Positions 1 to 11,294 of a DNA stretch of 64,000 nt are shown here, one piece after another. Below the pieces are notes generated by a model that searched no databases, had not been told where the DNA came from, and saw only the letters and a list, made by a program, of their open reading frames with translations. Every line of letters starts with the position of its first letter. Position 1 is the stretch's first letter. The DNA comes from Stenogyne calaminthoides (taxonomy: Eukaryota; Streptophyta; Magnoliopsida; Lamiales; Lamiaceae). The stretch spans positions 13,814,418 through 13,878,417 of the forward strand of contig JBBCBC010000026.1 in the NCBI GenBank assembly GCA_037126765.1, given 5' to 3'. A program made the position numbers and the translations under genes.

Positions 1-1908
1 ATGAAAACTCGGGATGGTGAGACTCGGGATGGAAAGTCTTCACCGAAGGAAAACCAACACACTAAAAAGTCGACCAATCTGAACAGACACCGCCTCGCAC
101 TCGGTATGTGATGCCAATGAAGATGTGGTCACAACTGAGGTAAATTCTGAATCTATCAACCAAAGGGGAACAAATGTCTCTGACAATGTTCTGAATGGAA
201 GTTCCCCAGAGGAAGATGATTCCCTTTCTCATTTTCTGTTGTTCCCTGAGTTTACTGAATTAACTGAACATCTAGAAGAAGATGGTTAGATAGTCATCCT
301 ACAAGTCAGATTGTGGGTGATCTAACTGAAGGTGTCAAAACAAGAAGGTTCCATGGAGAGAGTGCACTATTCTGCTGCTTCCTATCAGAGAAAGAGCCTA
401 CTGAGATTGGTGAAGCTATACAAGATTCTCATTGGATTACTGCTATGCAAGATGAGCTGAATCAATTCTCAAGAAATGAAGTATGGGAGCTAGTGGATAG
501 ACCTGAAAGGCACAATGTCATTGGAACCAAGTGGGTATTTAAGAATAAAAGAGATGAAAACAACAACATTGTAAGAAACAAGGCAAGGCTAGTTGCACAA
601 GGTTATTCCCAAGAAGAAGGCTTGGATTATGATGAAACCTTTGCACCAAATAGTGCAAGACTAGAAGCCATCGATTGTTTCTTGCATATCTTTACCCACA
701 AGAAGTTCACAGTCTATCAAATGGATGTGAAAAGTGCATTTCGAATCTGCGGTGTGCTTAAAGAAGAGGTTTATGTAGAACAACCTCCCTGGTTTCAAAC
801 AGAATGACCAAGTTTACGTGCTCGAAAAAAGCCTTGTATGGTCTTAAGCAAAGCACCCGAGCATGGTATGATACTCTTTCTCTGTTTCTTCTTGACCATG
901 GTTTTGTCAATGGAACTGATGATAGAACTCGCTCGGGATAGAAGATGGGGAAGATATCTTCTTGGTTCGGATATATGTTGATGACATCATTTTTGGATCT
1001 CCAAACCATCAGCTGTGTGAAAAGTTTTCAACACTAATGAAAGGCAAGTTTGAGATGTCAATGATGGGAGAGATGAATTTCTTTCTAGGTCTTCAAGTGA
1101 AACAATCAAAGGAAGGAATCTTCATCAACCAAGCAAAAGTACACCAGGATCCGATTGCAAGTATGGTGTATGCGACTGCAATGCGATTAGAATTCCTATG
1201 AATACTAACTACAAGATGGATCCCGATTACAAGGCAAATCAAGAAGTCATCTCGATTATAGAGGAATCATTGGATCATTGCTCTATCTCACGCCAAGTAG
1301 GGATATATATGTTGGGATATGTGCAAGATACCAAGCTAATCCTAAGGCTAGTCACATGGAGGCTGCCAAAAAGATACTGAAGTATCTTAAGGGCACAATA
1401 AATAGAGGATTATGGTATCCAGCTAATGATAACCTTGAATTAACCGTTACTCGGGATCTTCGATTATGGAGGTTGCAGGATTGACAGAAGTCCACTACAG
1501 AACTTGTCAATTTCTTGGAAGCAAGTGATATCTTGGTTTTCAAAAGCATGACCTCGAGCAACCAAGACTCTTGAAGTTTAATACATGGCTGCGCAGAAGT
1601 CTGCTTTGCTTTCGATTCTTTGGCTCGCATAACAATTAAGGGATTATAAAGTTGTAGCCAATGAAGTACCAATATTTTGTGACAATAATAGTGCCATTGC
1701 TATTTCACAAAATCCGACATTGCACACCAGATGCAAGCATGTGGATATTAGACATCACTTCATCAGAGATCATGTCGAGAAAAAGGACATCAGGATGGAG
1801 AAAATTCATACTGATAAGCAGAGAGCTGATATCTTGACTAAACCTTTGGCTGAATCAAGATTTCAGGAACTATCAATTGAATTATGGATGTTGGATCCAG
1901 GTGTATAA
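1..1908 (+). pseudogene. pol: Element A pol remnant (reverse transcriptase and RNase H)
   Basis: This is the C-terminal third of a Ty1/copia polyprotein, which copies element RNA into DNA. Positions 1-310 match the IN-RT linker of element D. RT begins near 313 (WVFKNKRDE, ARLVAQGY, MDVKSAF); the catalytic YVDD is at 974-985, followed by FFLGLQVKQ. RNase H pieces follow (KASHMEAAKKILKYLKG near 1350-1400, HTRCKHVDIRHHF near 1723) and the frame ends with LDPGV and a stop at 1906-1908. The reading frame breaks near 790, 1150, 1260 and 1450-1640, and the RNase H DADYGG motif is lost, so this copy is not functional as written. Many breaks sit where element D has CAG or CTG and this copy has TCG, so part of the decay may be technical. 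Confidence 0.9.
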
Positions 1909-2506
1909 AGTAAAATCTGAAAAATTGAAGATTTTCAGATGCATGAAGTTTTCTCGAATTCTACCGAAAACTCGGGATAAAATTGAAAATCTTGAATCGA
2001 GTCTCGAGAAACTCAGATTCTTCAAGGTCAAGATTTCGAGAGCATCTTGAACCCATTCAAGACTCGAATATCATCTTTGAAATTTTTATCAAGGTCAATA
2101 CTCAGTAAGACTGATAAGAGGGAAATTAGTCTAAGGAAGTAATGACTCATGCGACTCATTTATTGCTTAAGTGAAACTCAGTAATCATTCGCAATAAATA
2201 CAAAACACCTGAGGAATGTTTTTGGGCGGGATCTTTGAAATTCCTAAAAGGTCAACAATCATTAAATGCTCTGTTACATTTAATCACCAATGAAGTTAAA
2301 ATGGCGGCTTACTTTTCGGGGATCGACCAAACTGTTGCTTTTCACCAAACTGGTACGACTTCCCACGATCTCGAGCTATTTAATCCTTTGAAAATCATTC
2401 AAGCCAAATTTTATTGAAACCCTTCGTTCCCAAAAACACTCTGCAAATAAATCCCTTTTACCTAGAAAAACTTCATCGCTCAAAACCCTAAATCTTCAAA
2501 TCTCAA
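1909..2506 (+). other. Spacer between pol and the extra ORF of element A
   Basis: This is 598 bp without a supported ORF. It is recognisably related to the same interval of element D (39962-40528) and element B (14191-14790), including a GGGCGGGATC-type block about 280 bp before the extra ORF start. Conservation in an intergenic interval suggests a splice acceptor or an internal promoter for the downstream ORF; no clear TATA box is seen. Confidence 0.6.
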
Positions 2507-3551
2507 ATGGCTCCTACCATGTTCGAAAAACTAGTCGAGACAAATAAGCCATGGTATGAGTACGTGGTTTCTTTGGAGAGTACCACCAATGCCAAGCACG
2601 AAGAAGAGGCGCTCCATTTAATCCGATTGGCGAAACTGACGAACCTCGTCGCAAATCGACCGGAGGCAGAGTATACTCCCGAGGTAATAGAGTTTGTCGC
2701 TAATTTGGAAATAAATGAGGATGATTGTATAGAATCAAAGATTTTTGTTTCTCATCTTGAACAATCGATGAAGTATGTGGATTTTGTTCGAGAACTCTAC
2801 ATTGTCCCTAAGAACTTAAACGACGTATTTGAGTTGTTCGATAGGGGAGATGACCCCTCATTGTATATGTTGGGACGGGAGCAAGAGTATCTTGATGGGA
2901 TTACTGAGAATCCTATTAAGTTTGAGGCAACTCTGCATAAGCCGCATCTAAAGCCCGAAATACGAGTATTGATGGATATTGTTGGAAAGTGCATCATGAG
3001 TCGATCCGAAGCTTCGAAAGGTCAAGCCTCCCCAAACTCCGACTTATGGCGGCAATCGAGGACTCACCCACCAAGGAGTTCAACTGGTTGAAGTATCTAA
3101 TCAAGGTGGTGAGCGAGCAAACCAAGGTCATAAGAAGGGAGGATGGGGTAGTATCTATCAAAGGCAGGATCCTCCATGCCACCAAAATAACATTTATTTT
3201 GGAGATGTACCGAGAGGAGGAGGATATCTTTTCCAAATCTACTCCATTCCCTAAGTCCAAAGTAATGTTCAAGCCCATTACTACAAAGAGGACGATTAGA
3301 GGGAAGAAAGAGAAGAAAGTGGAATCACCAGTTGCGGCTGCTGCTGAAGAAAGCCAACAAACCGGGGGGAAGGTCTTGTTGGATGCCAAGAAGGAGCATG
3401 GTGAGAAATTGAAGAAGCAGAAAACCCTTGCTCCTAAGCGCAAAAGAATGGTGGTTCTCACTGATGATGACGAGAAAAGTGAGATCGAGGATTGACTGAG
3501 AGCCAAAGTTTTGCTCGAAAATCGCCCTTACTTGTATTGGCTCAGGCTATC
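2507..3551 (+). pseudogene. Element A extra ORF, N-terminal part (interrupted by F)
   Basis: This is the start of the long ORF that follows pol. The ATG at 2507 matches the start region of the element D copy (NKPWYEYV, EEEALH, YVDFVRELYI, SLYMLGREQEYLD). The first 165 residues look alpha-helical and carry the KPEIRVLMDIVGKCIMSRS block. A one-base loss near 3005 moves the frame; the rest of the domain (LPKLRLMAAIED, HATKITFILEMYREEEDIF) continues to the stop at 3493-3495, ending in a Lys/Arg-rich tail. The stretch 3496-3551 aligns with the D ORF up to the CTATC target site of element F and resumes at 8403. It has no signal peptide or membrane segment. The function is unknown; remote kinship to the 'putative plant transposon protein' domain is possible but unverified. 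Confidence 0.75.
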
Positions 3552-5167
3552 TGTTGGGATATTTTAGTTTTGATAAATTATGCCAAAACATTATCAACTT
3601 GTATTTTTGAAGCTAATCTACAGATAACAAGTTGAGGGGGAACGAGAGAACAAATTGAGGGGGAACTCACGAAATCAGATGAAGATGATCGAGATCAGAC
3701 GAGGCTGATCGAGATCAGATGAGTAGGATGAGTTCCGAGTAAACTGATGAGCTGAACAAGAAGAAACATGCTGATTTTTGAAGAAGAAATGTTGATCAAG
3801 AAATGATCGATCTTGATCTCGGTTTACCGTCTTGGCGACGATCTTCTTGACCAGGATCTGGTGACCAGATCTTCTGACCCGGAGTCTTGACCAATCTGGT
3901 GACTGATCTTCTTGACCCGAGATCTGGTGACTGATCTTCTTGACCAATCTGGTGACCGGATCTGGTGACGGATCTGGTGACGATATTCTTGACCGAATCT
4001 GGTGACGTCTTCTTGACAGGTCTGGTGACTGATCTGTGACGGATCTGATTGACCCGGATCTTTGCTGACGATGTTGTCTTGTCGATCTGCTGTCTTGATC
4101 AATCGGACAATCTGCGGGACAGTTTCTCTGGACAATCTGTGGACCCAGTTCTCTGGACGAAATCTGCGGACCCAGTTCTCTCGGACAATCTGGACAAAAA
4201 TCTGGACGAATTCTGCGGACCAAAATCGCAAACCCGGATCTAACGACCCGAAATCGGGAAAATAAGCGATTAATAAGGCAGTGAAATCAGATCCGTTAGA
4301 CACACAAAAGCAGCTGACCAATAAGAAGACAACACACATATTGATGTGACATAAAACTGCAAGGAAAAGTGCAAAAGGACAAAGAAAAGCTGGAAGTTAT
4401 TAGTATGGATTTGAATATTACTTTCCAACGGTAATATTTAAATCCACACTATAAATACATTGCACTATCTTCAAAAGAAGATAATGGAGGATCTGCAAAG
4501 TGAAATTAAAGCCAAATATTCAAGCAACTCCATTCATAGAACACAGAGCAAGAAATACACACATATATTCAAAAGTGTTCTACCCTAGATCTAAGCACAA
4601 ATGATATATCCTAAGCTTAGAGAGATTTTCCCATCCTTAGCATTGAGGCTAAACAAATGTAAGGGAAAATCTCAACCTAATTGGAAACCAAACAAACCTT
4701 ACCCAAATCAGTCGGTTAAGTTTGTAGGTGAGTGTGAACTCGGTAAACATCTAGCAATCCCGAAAGGGAGGGTAGGCGATCCCGAGGGTGATAAGTCCCG
4801 CTTGAGTGTGAACTTCCCAGAAACATCTATAAAGCGATCCCGTGAGGGTGATAAGTCCCGTTTGAGTGTGAACTCGGTAAACATCTGTTGGGTGTTGGAC
4901 TAACACATTAAACTAAGTCCAGTTGGTTAAGTTGGTGCCTCTGATGATAAGGAAGAGTGGATGTAGGAGTTGGACTCCGAACCACTATAAAATCGTGTGT
5001 TCTTTACTGCTCTATGTGCATACTTGTCATATGCATTCAATTATAAGCAAAACACAACACACATCGTTCTTAAAAGCAAAAAAAATTGGAATCACTCTGC
5101 CCTCACCCCTATTTTATATGCATTACATGGTATTTTCTGCGTTCATGGGTTTTCAAATCGGGTCCAA
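3552..5167 (+). repeat. LTR-like unit F1
   Basis: In order: two purine tracts (GAGGGGGAAC, within the first 120 bp); a degenerate minisatellite of CTTCTTGACC and ATCTGGTGAC words (about 3835-4085); a TATA box at 4450-4457; a duplicated block ending AACTCGGTAAACATCT (about 4735-4885); and a conserved GAACCACTATA motif near 4980. Long antisense frames over the minisatellite are repeat artefacts. Confidence 0.8.
4450..4457 (+). promoter_or_regulatory. TATA box of unit F1
   Basis: TATAAATA lies about 0.9 kb into the unit, where the LTR promoter is expected; it is kept in all three units. Confidence 0.6.
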
Positions 5168-6765
5168 GGGATATTATAGTTTTGATAAATTATGCCAAAA
5201 CATTATCAACTTGTATTTTTGAAGCTAATCTACGATAACAAGTTGAGGGGGAACGAGAGAATAAATTGAGGGGGAACTCACGAAAATCGCATTTAAAGAT
5301 GATCGAGATCGAGACAAAGTTATGACGAGGCGGTGTCGAGATCGGATGAGTAGGATGAGTTCCCGAAAAACCCGATGAAGAAATTTGAACAAGAAGAAAC
5401 ATGCTGATTTTTGAAGAAGAAATGTTGATCGGCGAAATCGCGATCTTGTCACGATTCGCGAATCTTCTTGACGACCTCTTCTTGACGGATCTGGTGACGA
5501 ATCTGGTGACTGATATTCTTGACCAGTCTTCTTGACCCAGATCTGGTGACGATGTTCTTGACCAGACATTAACCCGACCAGATCCTGGCGACCGGATCTG
5601 GTGACCCGATCTGGTGACTGATGTTCTTGACCCGGTCTGGTGACGATGTCTTCTTGACCGATCTGCTGACGGATCTGATTGACCCGGATCTTCTTGACTG
5701 ATGTTGTCTTGATCGATCGTCTGCTGTCTTGTCGATCACCGGGGAGACCAAAAATCTGCGGACCCAGTTTCTCTGACCCAACTGCGGACGGTTCTCTGCA
5801 CCAGATTTCAGCACCGTAAATCAAGATACCGATCAAACGACCCGAGTAATCGGAAGAGTCGAACAAAGAATAAGACGAAATAAATCGATCCGTTAGACAC
5901 ACAAAAGCAAATAATAATAAGAAGACAACACACATATTGATGTGACATAAAACCGCAAGGAAAAGTGCAAAAGGACAAAGAAAAGTCAGAAGTTATTAGT
6001 ATGGATTTGAATATTACTTTCCAAATCCAGAATATTTAAATCCACACTATAAATACATTGCACTATCTTCAAAAGAAGATAATGGAGGATCTGCAAAGTG
6101 AAATTAAAGCCAAATATTCAAGCAACTCCATTCATAGAACACAGAGCAAGAAATACACACATATATTCAAAAGTGTTCTACCCTAGATCTAAGCACAAAT
6201 GCTATATCCTAAGCTTAGAGAGATTTTCCCATCCTTAGCATTGAGGCTAAACAAATGTAAGGGAAAATCTCAACCTAGTTGGAAACCAAACAAACCTTAC
6301 CCAAATCAGTCGGTTAAGTTTGTAGGTGAGTGTGAACTCGGTAAACATCTAGCAATCCCGAAAGGGAGGGTAGGCGATCCCGTGAGGGTGATAAGTCCCG
6401 TTTGAGTGTGAACTCGGTAAACATCTATAGGCGATCCCGTGAGGGTGATAAGTCCCGTTTGAGTGTGAACTCGGTAAAAAATCTGTTGGGTGTTGGACTG
6501 ACACATTAAACTAAGTCCAGTTGGTTAAGTTGGTGCCTCTGATGATAGGGAAGAGTGGATGTAGGAGTTGGACTCCGAACCACTATAAAATCGTGTGTTC
6601 TTTACTGCTTTATGTTCTTACTTGTCATATGCATTCAATTATAAGCAAAACACAACACACATCGTTCTTAAAAGCAAAAAAAATTGGAATCACTCTGCCC
6701 TCACCCCTATTTTATATGCATTACATGGTATTTTCCGCGTTCTTGGGTTTTCAAATCGGGTCCAA
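5168..6765 (+). repeat. LTR-like unit F2
   Basis: This is the second direct copy, with the same order as F1: purine tracts, minisatellite (about 5445-5720), TATA box (6048-6055), duplicated AAGTCCCGTTTGAGTGTG block (about 6385-6480) and GAACCACTATA. It begins directly at GGGATATT, lacking the TGTT of a complete LTR start. Confidence 0.8.
6048..6055 (+). promoter_or_regulatory. TATA box of unit F2
   Basis: TATAAATA in the same context as in F1 (CCACACTATAAATACATTG). Confidence 0.6.
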
Positions 6766-8397
6766 GGGATATTTTAGTTTTGATAAATTATGCCAAAACA
6801 TTATCAACTTGTATTTTTGAAGCTAATCTACAGATAACAAGTTGAGGGGGAACGAGAGAACAAATTGAGGGGGAACTCACGAAATCAGACGAAGATGATC
6901 GAGATCAAACGAGACTGCAGACGAGGCTGATCGAGATCAGATGAGTAGGATGAGTTCCAAGTAAACTGATGAGCTGAACAAGAAGAAACATGCTGATTTT
7001 TGAAGAAGAAATGTTGATCTGCAAAGAAATGATGCATTGTCGATGCAAAGATCGATGTCAGATTTCACCGAATCTTCGCCGACCGATCTTTCTTGACCAG
7101 GATCTGGTGACGACTGACCGATGTTCTTGACAGTCTCACTTGACGAATCTGGTGACGTATCTGGTGACCGATTGTCTTGACGTGTCAAATACCGACCGAT
7201 CTTCTTGATCCGACTGGTGACCGATCTTTGAGTGACCGAATCTGGTGACCGATGTTCTTGACCAGTCGCGGTGACCGATCTTCTTGACCATATGCACGGT
7301 GACCGATCTTCTTGACCAGATCTGATTGACCGATCTTTTGACCGATGTTGTCTTGGCCGATCGATCGGAGACCGTAAATCTGCAGACCAGATTTCTACAG
7401 ACCAGAAATCTGCAGACCAGATTTCTACAGACCAGATTTGCGGACTGTAAATCGATACCATACATCAAACGACCGAATCGGAAGAGTCAACAAAGAATAA
7501 GACGAAATTTGGTCAGATCCGTTAGACACACAAAAGTGACCAATAAGAAGACAAAGACACATATTGATGTGACATAAAAACCGCAAGGAAAAGTGCAACA
7601 GACAAAGAAAAAGTTGGAAGTTATTAGTATGGATTTGAATATTACTTTCCAAAGGTAATATATTTAAATCCACACTATAAATACATTGCACTATCTTCAA
7701 AAGAAGATAATGGAGGATCTGCAAAGTGAAATTAAAGCCAAATATTCAAGCAACTCCATTCATAGAACACAGAGCAAGAAATACACACATATATTCAAAA
7801 GTGTTCTACCCTAGATCTAAGCACAAATGATATATCCTAAGCTTAGAGAGATTTTCCCATCCTTAGCATTGAGGCTAAACAAATGTAAGGGAAAATCTCA
7901 ACCTAGTTGGAAACCAAACAAACCTTACCCAAATCGATCGGTTAAGTTTGTAGGTGAGTGTGAACTCGGTAAACATCTAGCAATCCCGAAAGGAAGGGTA
8001 GGCGATCCCGTGAGGGGGTGATAAGTCCCGCTTTGAGTGTGAACTCGGTAAACATCTATAGGCGATCCCGTGAGGGTGATAAGTCCCGTTTGAGTGTGAA
8101 CTTGGTAAACATCTGTTGGGTGTTGGACTAACACATTAAACTAAGTCCAGTTGGTTAAGTTGGTGCCTCTGATGATAGGGAAGAGTGGATGTAGGAGTTG
8201 GACTCCGAACCACTATAAAATCGTGTGTTCTTTACTGCTTTATGTTCTTACTTGTCATATGCATTCGATTATAAGCAAAACACAACACACATCGTTCTTA
8301 AAAGCAAAAAAATTTGGAATCACTCTGCCCTCACCCCTATTTTATATGCATTACATGGTATTTTCCGCGTTCTTGGGTTTTCAAATCTAGTCCAACA
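6766..8397 (+). repeat. LTR-like unit F3
   Basis: This is the third direct copy and the only one with the right terminus CCAACA intact. Its minisatellite (about 7080-7350) has diverged from F1 and F2 and is followed by an extra short repeat of ATTTCTACAGACCAG type (about 7388-7440). Confidence 0.8.
7676..7683 (+). promoter_or_regulatory. TATA box of unit F3
   Basis: TATAAATA in the same context as in F1 and F2. Confidence 0.6.
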
Positions 8398-8402
8398 CTA
8401 TC

Positions 8403-10955
8403 TCAAAGGCACAGGATCAAACTGAGGAGCAAGTATTCTCTGAGGTTCTTGAGACATCGCTTAGTTCTGATAAGTTCTCTCAAGAAATATTCCAAGGACC
8501 TCAGACCTCAGAGCAAGTACAGATTCCTGATGAGGAAGCACCTTCTCAGACCTCAGAAAATGTTGATTCTCACGAGGAAATGCCCGCCGATTCTCGAGCA
8601 AACTAAAATTCCCACTGAGGAGGAGCCAGCTCAGACCTCAGAACGAAGCCAGATTCAAACTGAGGAGCTGCATGCCCAAACCTCAGAGTTTGCTGAGCCT
8701 CAGGAGCCGATGAATTTTGATGAGCTCCTGAATGAGCTGTTAGTCGATCTTTCAGCAGAGTTTCCAATCGAGCCACGAGCCCGATGCTCAAGAAAGGTGA
8801 AGCTGAAGAGACCGAATGGCGAAGCAAGGGGGAACGGTTCATCCTTGACCACTACCCTGAGCTTAGCTCATTCCCTGACCTCCAAGACATCTTCTTCAGA
8901 TTGAGGTCAACGGTCTACATCCTCAACCAGACTCTTCCGGAGATGCTCAATATTGCTTCATTCGGAGGGAAGACGGTGGAACGAGGAGACAACTTTTCTC
9001 ATTTGAATTCTCGATTCGAAAAAACCAAGCTCAGGATGAAAATCTCAAACTTTGATGAGCTTGTGAAGAGGAAGCTTGCTGAGAGGATTGCTGAAGTTGG
9101 TTCCCCGAGCTCCAAAGACAAATCTCAGGATGGGGACCAACAAGGGGATGATGAGAGTCAATCTCGGAAGAGAAAGACTCAACCCGATCTTTGATCAGTC
9201 ATTTGTCCGAACATCCTCGGTGGGTTTAGCCTTCGTGTAACTTTTTGGCACTATTGATAAATATGCCAGGACTACTCAAGTTCCTATCTTTAACTCAGTA
9301 ATGTCCGATATGCAGATCGAGGCTCGTGGACACCCAAGTTCGGTGAATCCTGACTCAGACCGAAATCTGGCCCCGTTCAAACCGGCTCGAGTTCGATCGA
9401 GACTCAGGATGAACAACCAACTCAGAGTCACAACCGTCGAGATATACTCCTGAGATTGATCTCACCCTACTGATGGTGAAGCTAGAGAAGGTTTAGCCGA
9501 TCCTGGCCAAAGTTGCTCAGATCGAGGAGGCATTGGCCAACCAAGCACAGAAGATTGATAACTTGAGTTCTTCTTCGAACTCGTGCGGCAAACAGATACT
9601 CGGCTGACAAAGTGACCTCCATGGAAGGAAAATTAGAAGAAAAGATGGAGGGGGTCAAGGTTGAGCTTAATGCAGAGCTGAAGCAGAAGCATCAGGAGCA
9701 GACTCAAAATCTAGAAGCAAGATTGGTAGAGAAGAGTGAGATGCTGGTGAAGAACGCTGTTGAGGAAATGAGCTCAATGCTCATGGCCAAGATGATAGAC
9801 ATGTTCAAGGAAGCTCTCTCAAGCCAATTTGCTCATCTGTTCAAGAATTCTTCAGGGCGAAGAACCACCTCAGAAGGCTCGAGGAGGAGCAAGATCAGAT
9901 GGCAGGGGAGGTGCGGAGTGTCAGTAAAGAACAATACAATATGGACACAAAACTCTCCAGGCTTCTTCCAGAGTATGGTTCCAAGAAGGGGGAAAGACCT
10001 GGAGCTGATCTCAGGGTTTTATTGGAACATACTCTGAAGGGCAAGGTTGTAAAGGAAGCTGAGAAGAAGATCATTGCCGGGCCATGAAGGAGATAGAAGC
10101 CACCGAGAAGCTTAAGTTCAAGGAGGTGGAGAAGCGGGCCTACACTCGTGTTTCGGAGGAAACATGCAGAAGTTCTTTGAGAGAAACTGAGTGGTAGAGG
10201 AAGGATTGGTACAAGCCTAGCTGGTGCTGAAATGCCCATCAAGAGAAAGGCTATGGCGATGAAAGAGCCTGAGGGCAAAAGAGCAAAGACTTCTAAGCCA
10301 ATTCAGAGGAAATTATTGCTGGATATTGAAGAATCTGAGGTTGAGCCTAAGAAGAAGGTCTTCAATACCAGAAGCGCTCTGAAAACACTCCAGATTGAAC
10401 AAGCGAAGAAAGTCAACCGCATTTTCGTGTACCAAAGGATCGAAAAGAAGGTAGAAGAAGAGCGTAAAAAGAAGGAGTGGGTTCAAAAAGTTCGCAAGCA
10501 AGAGGAGAGGGAACACTAAAAAAACGTAAATGGCCGCACGTTGACAAATGGATGCCAGTTCATCTCAACGATGCATGGGAAGAAATCAAGAGAACCTCCT
10601 GGTTCTACTACGATGTGCTCAGAGAATGGAGAGAGGAGAGCTCAGATCCGAATGAGGCTTTCATCGACTATCTCCTGACCTTCTATCCTAAATATCTTCA
10701 AGGATGGATAAATCTTGCGGATGAAGGAAAGGTGCATAACTAACCCACCGGTCCATACGTGTACCCTCCTCCCAGCCGAGAATGGTTTGTGAATGAATGA
10801 AAGCCATTGCTCAAGAAATATCTCAAGACGCCATTCGGTTTAGATCGACAGGAACAATCTCGATATCATCAAAGAAAGAGATCTTGTTGAAAAAGAAGAT
10901 ATTACGGAATGTTCAACCTTGAAGGCCCTGCTGATGAGGTGGAAGAGCCGAACTG
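8403..10955 (+). pseudogene. Element A extra ORF, middle and C-terminal part
   Basis: This continues the ORF of 2507-3551 after element F; the joined frame matches element D (EEQVFSEVLETSLSSD). Next come a Glu/Gln/Pro-rich repeat with TSE words (8430-8700) and a conserved block TEWRSKGERFILD (near 8810). A basic/acidic stretch around FDELVKRK ends at 9194, followed by a decayed interval (9195-9610). Coiled-coil sequence follows (9612-9860, EEMSSMLMAKMIDMFKEAL) and then a Lys-rich region (10232-10510). The C-terminal domain carries WPHVDKWMPVHLNDAWEEIK (10531-10590) and YYDVLREWR. There are at least five frame breaks. It is a pseudogene as written, with no transmembrane segment. Confidence 0.75.
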
Positions 10956-11294
10956 AAGAGCCGAGCTGAAGAGCAGAAGAAGACAGAAGATGAAGACTCA
11001 GAAGATTCTTGTAATCATTTATCTTTTTTTTTGTCTTTTTGATTTTGTTCAGATAAGATTCATTGTAACTTGTAACAGTCTACCTATCATCAATGAAAAC
11101 TTATCATTTATGCTCAAAATATAATATCTCATTATCTTATTTACATGTCTTTTAAATTTGATATGCCTGAATGATTGTCTCTGAATTAATTGTTGGGAAA
11201 TTAAGTATTTGGTGATGAATCCTTTGAGAGATTCTTTACTGAAGAAATTGTTGGGAGATTAATTGTTGGGAGACTCATTATTTATGGGGGAAAT
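10956..11294 (+). other. 3' untranslated region and purine tract of element A
   Basis: No ORF. The TGGGGGAAAT purine run directly before the LTR (11285-11294) is the plus-strand primer site. Two extra GTTGGGAGATT-like copies of the LTR start lie at 11190-11275, suggesting a small local duplication or false starts. Confidence 0.6.

Larger units (their letters stand above)
3552..8397 (+). mobile_element. Element F: three tandem LTR-like units with one target-site duplication
   Basis: The block starts TGTTGGGATATT and ends TCTAGTCCAACA, so it has TG...CA ends with TGTTGG/CCAACA inverted termini. It is flanked by the 5-bp direct repeat CTATC (3547-3551 and 8398-8402), and the host ORF of element A resumes in frame after it. 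Inside are three head-to-tail units of about 1.6 kb with no gag, pol or PBS. Both junctions read TCCAAGGGATATT, meaning CA of one end and TGTT of the next are lost in the same way. The units are related to the LTR of element C: shared GAGGGGGAAC tract, GTGTTGGACTAACAC region and GAACCACTATA block. Confidence 0.85.

Noticed and set aside
3675..7461. Long reverse-strand frames in the F units (3675-4339, 5225-5935, 6937-7461) with repeated RSPD/RRS words
   Set aside because: They lie over the LTR minisatellites, change register between units and have no family; the repeat unit simply lacks stop codons.
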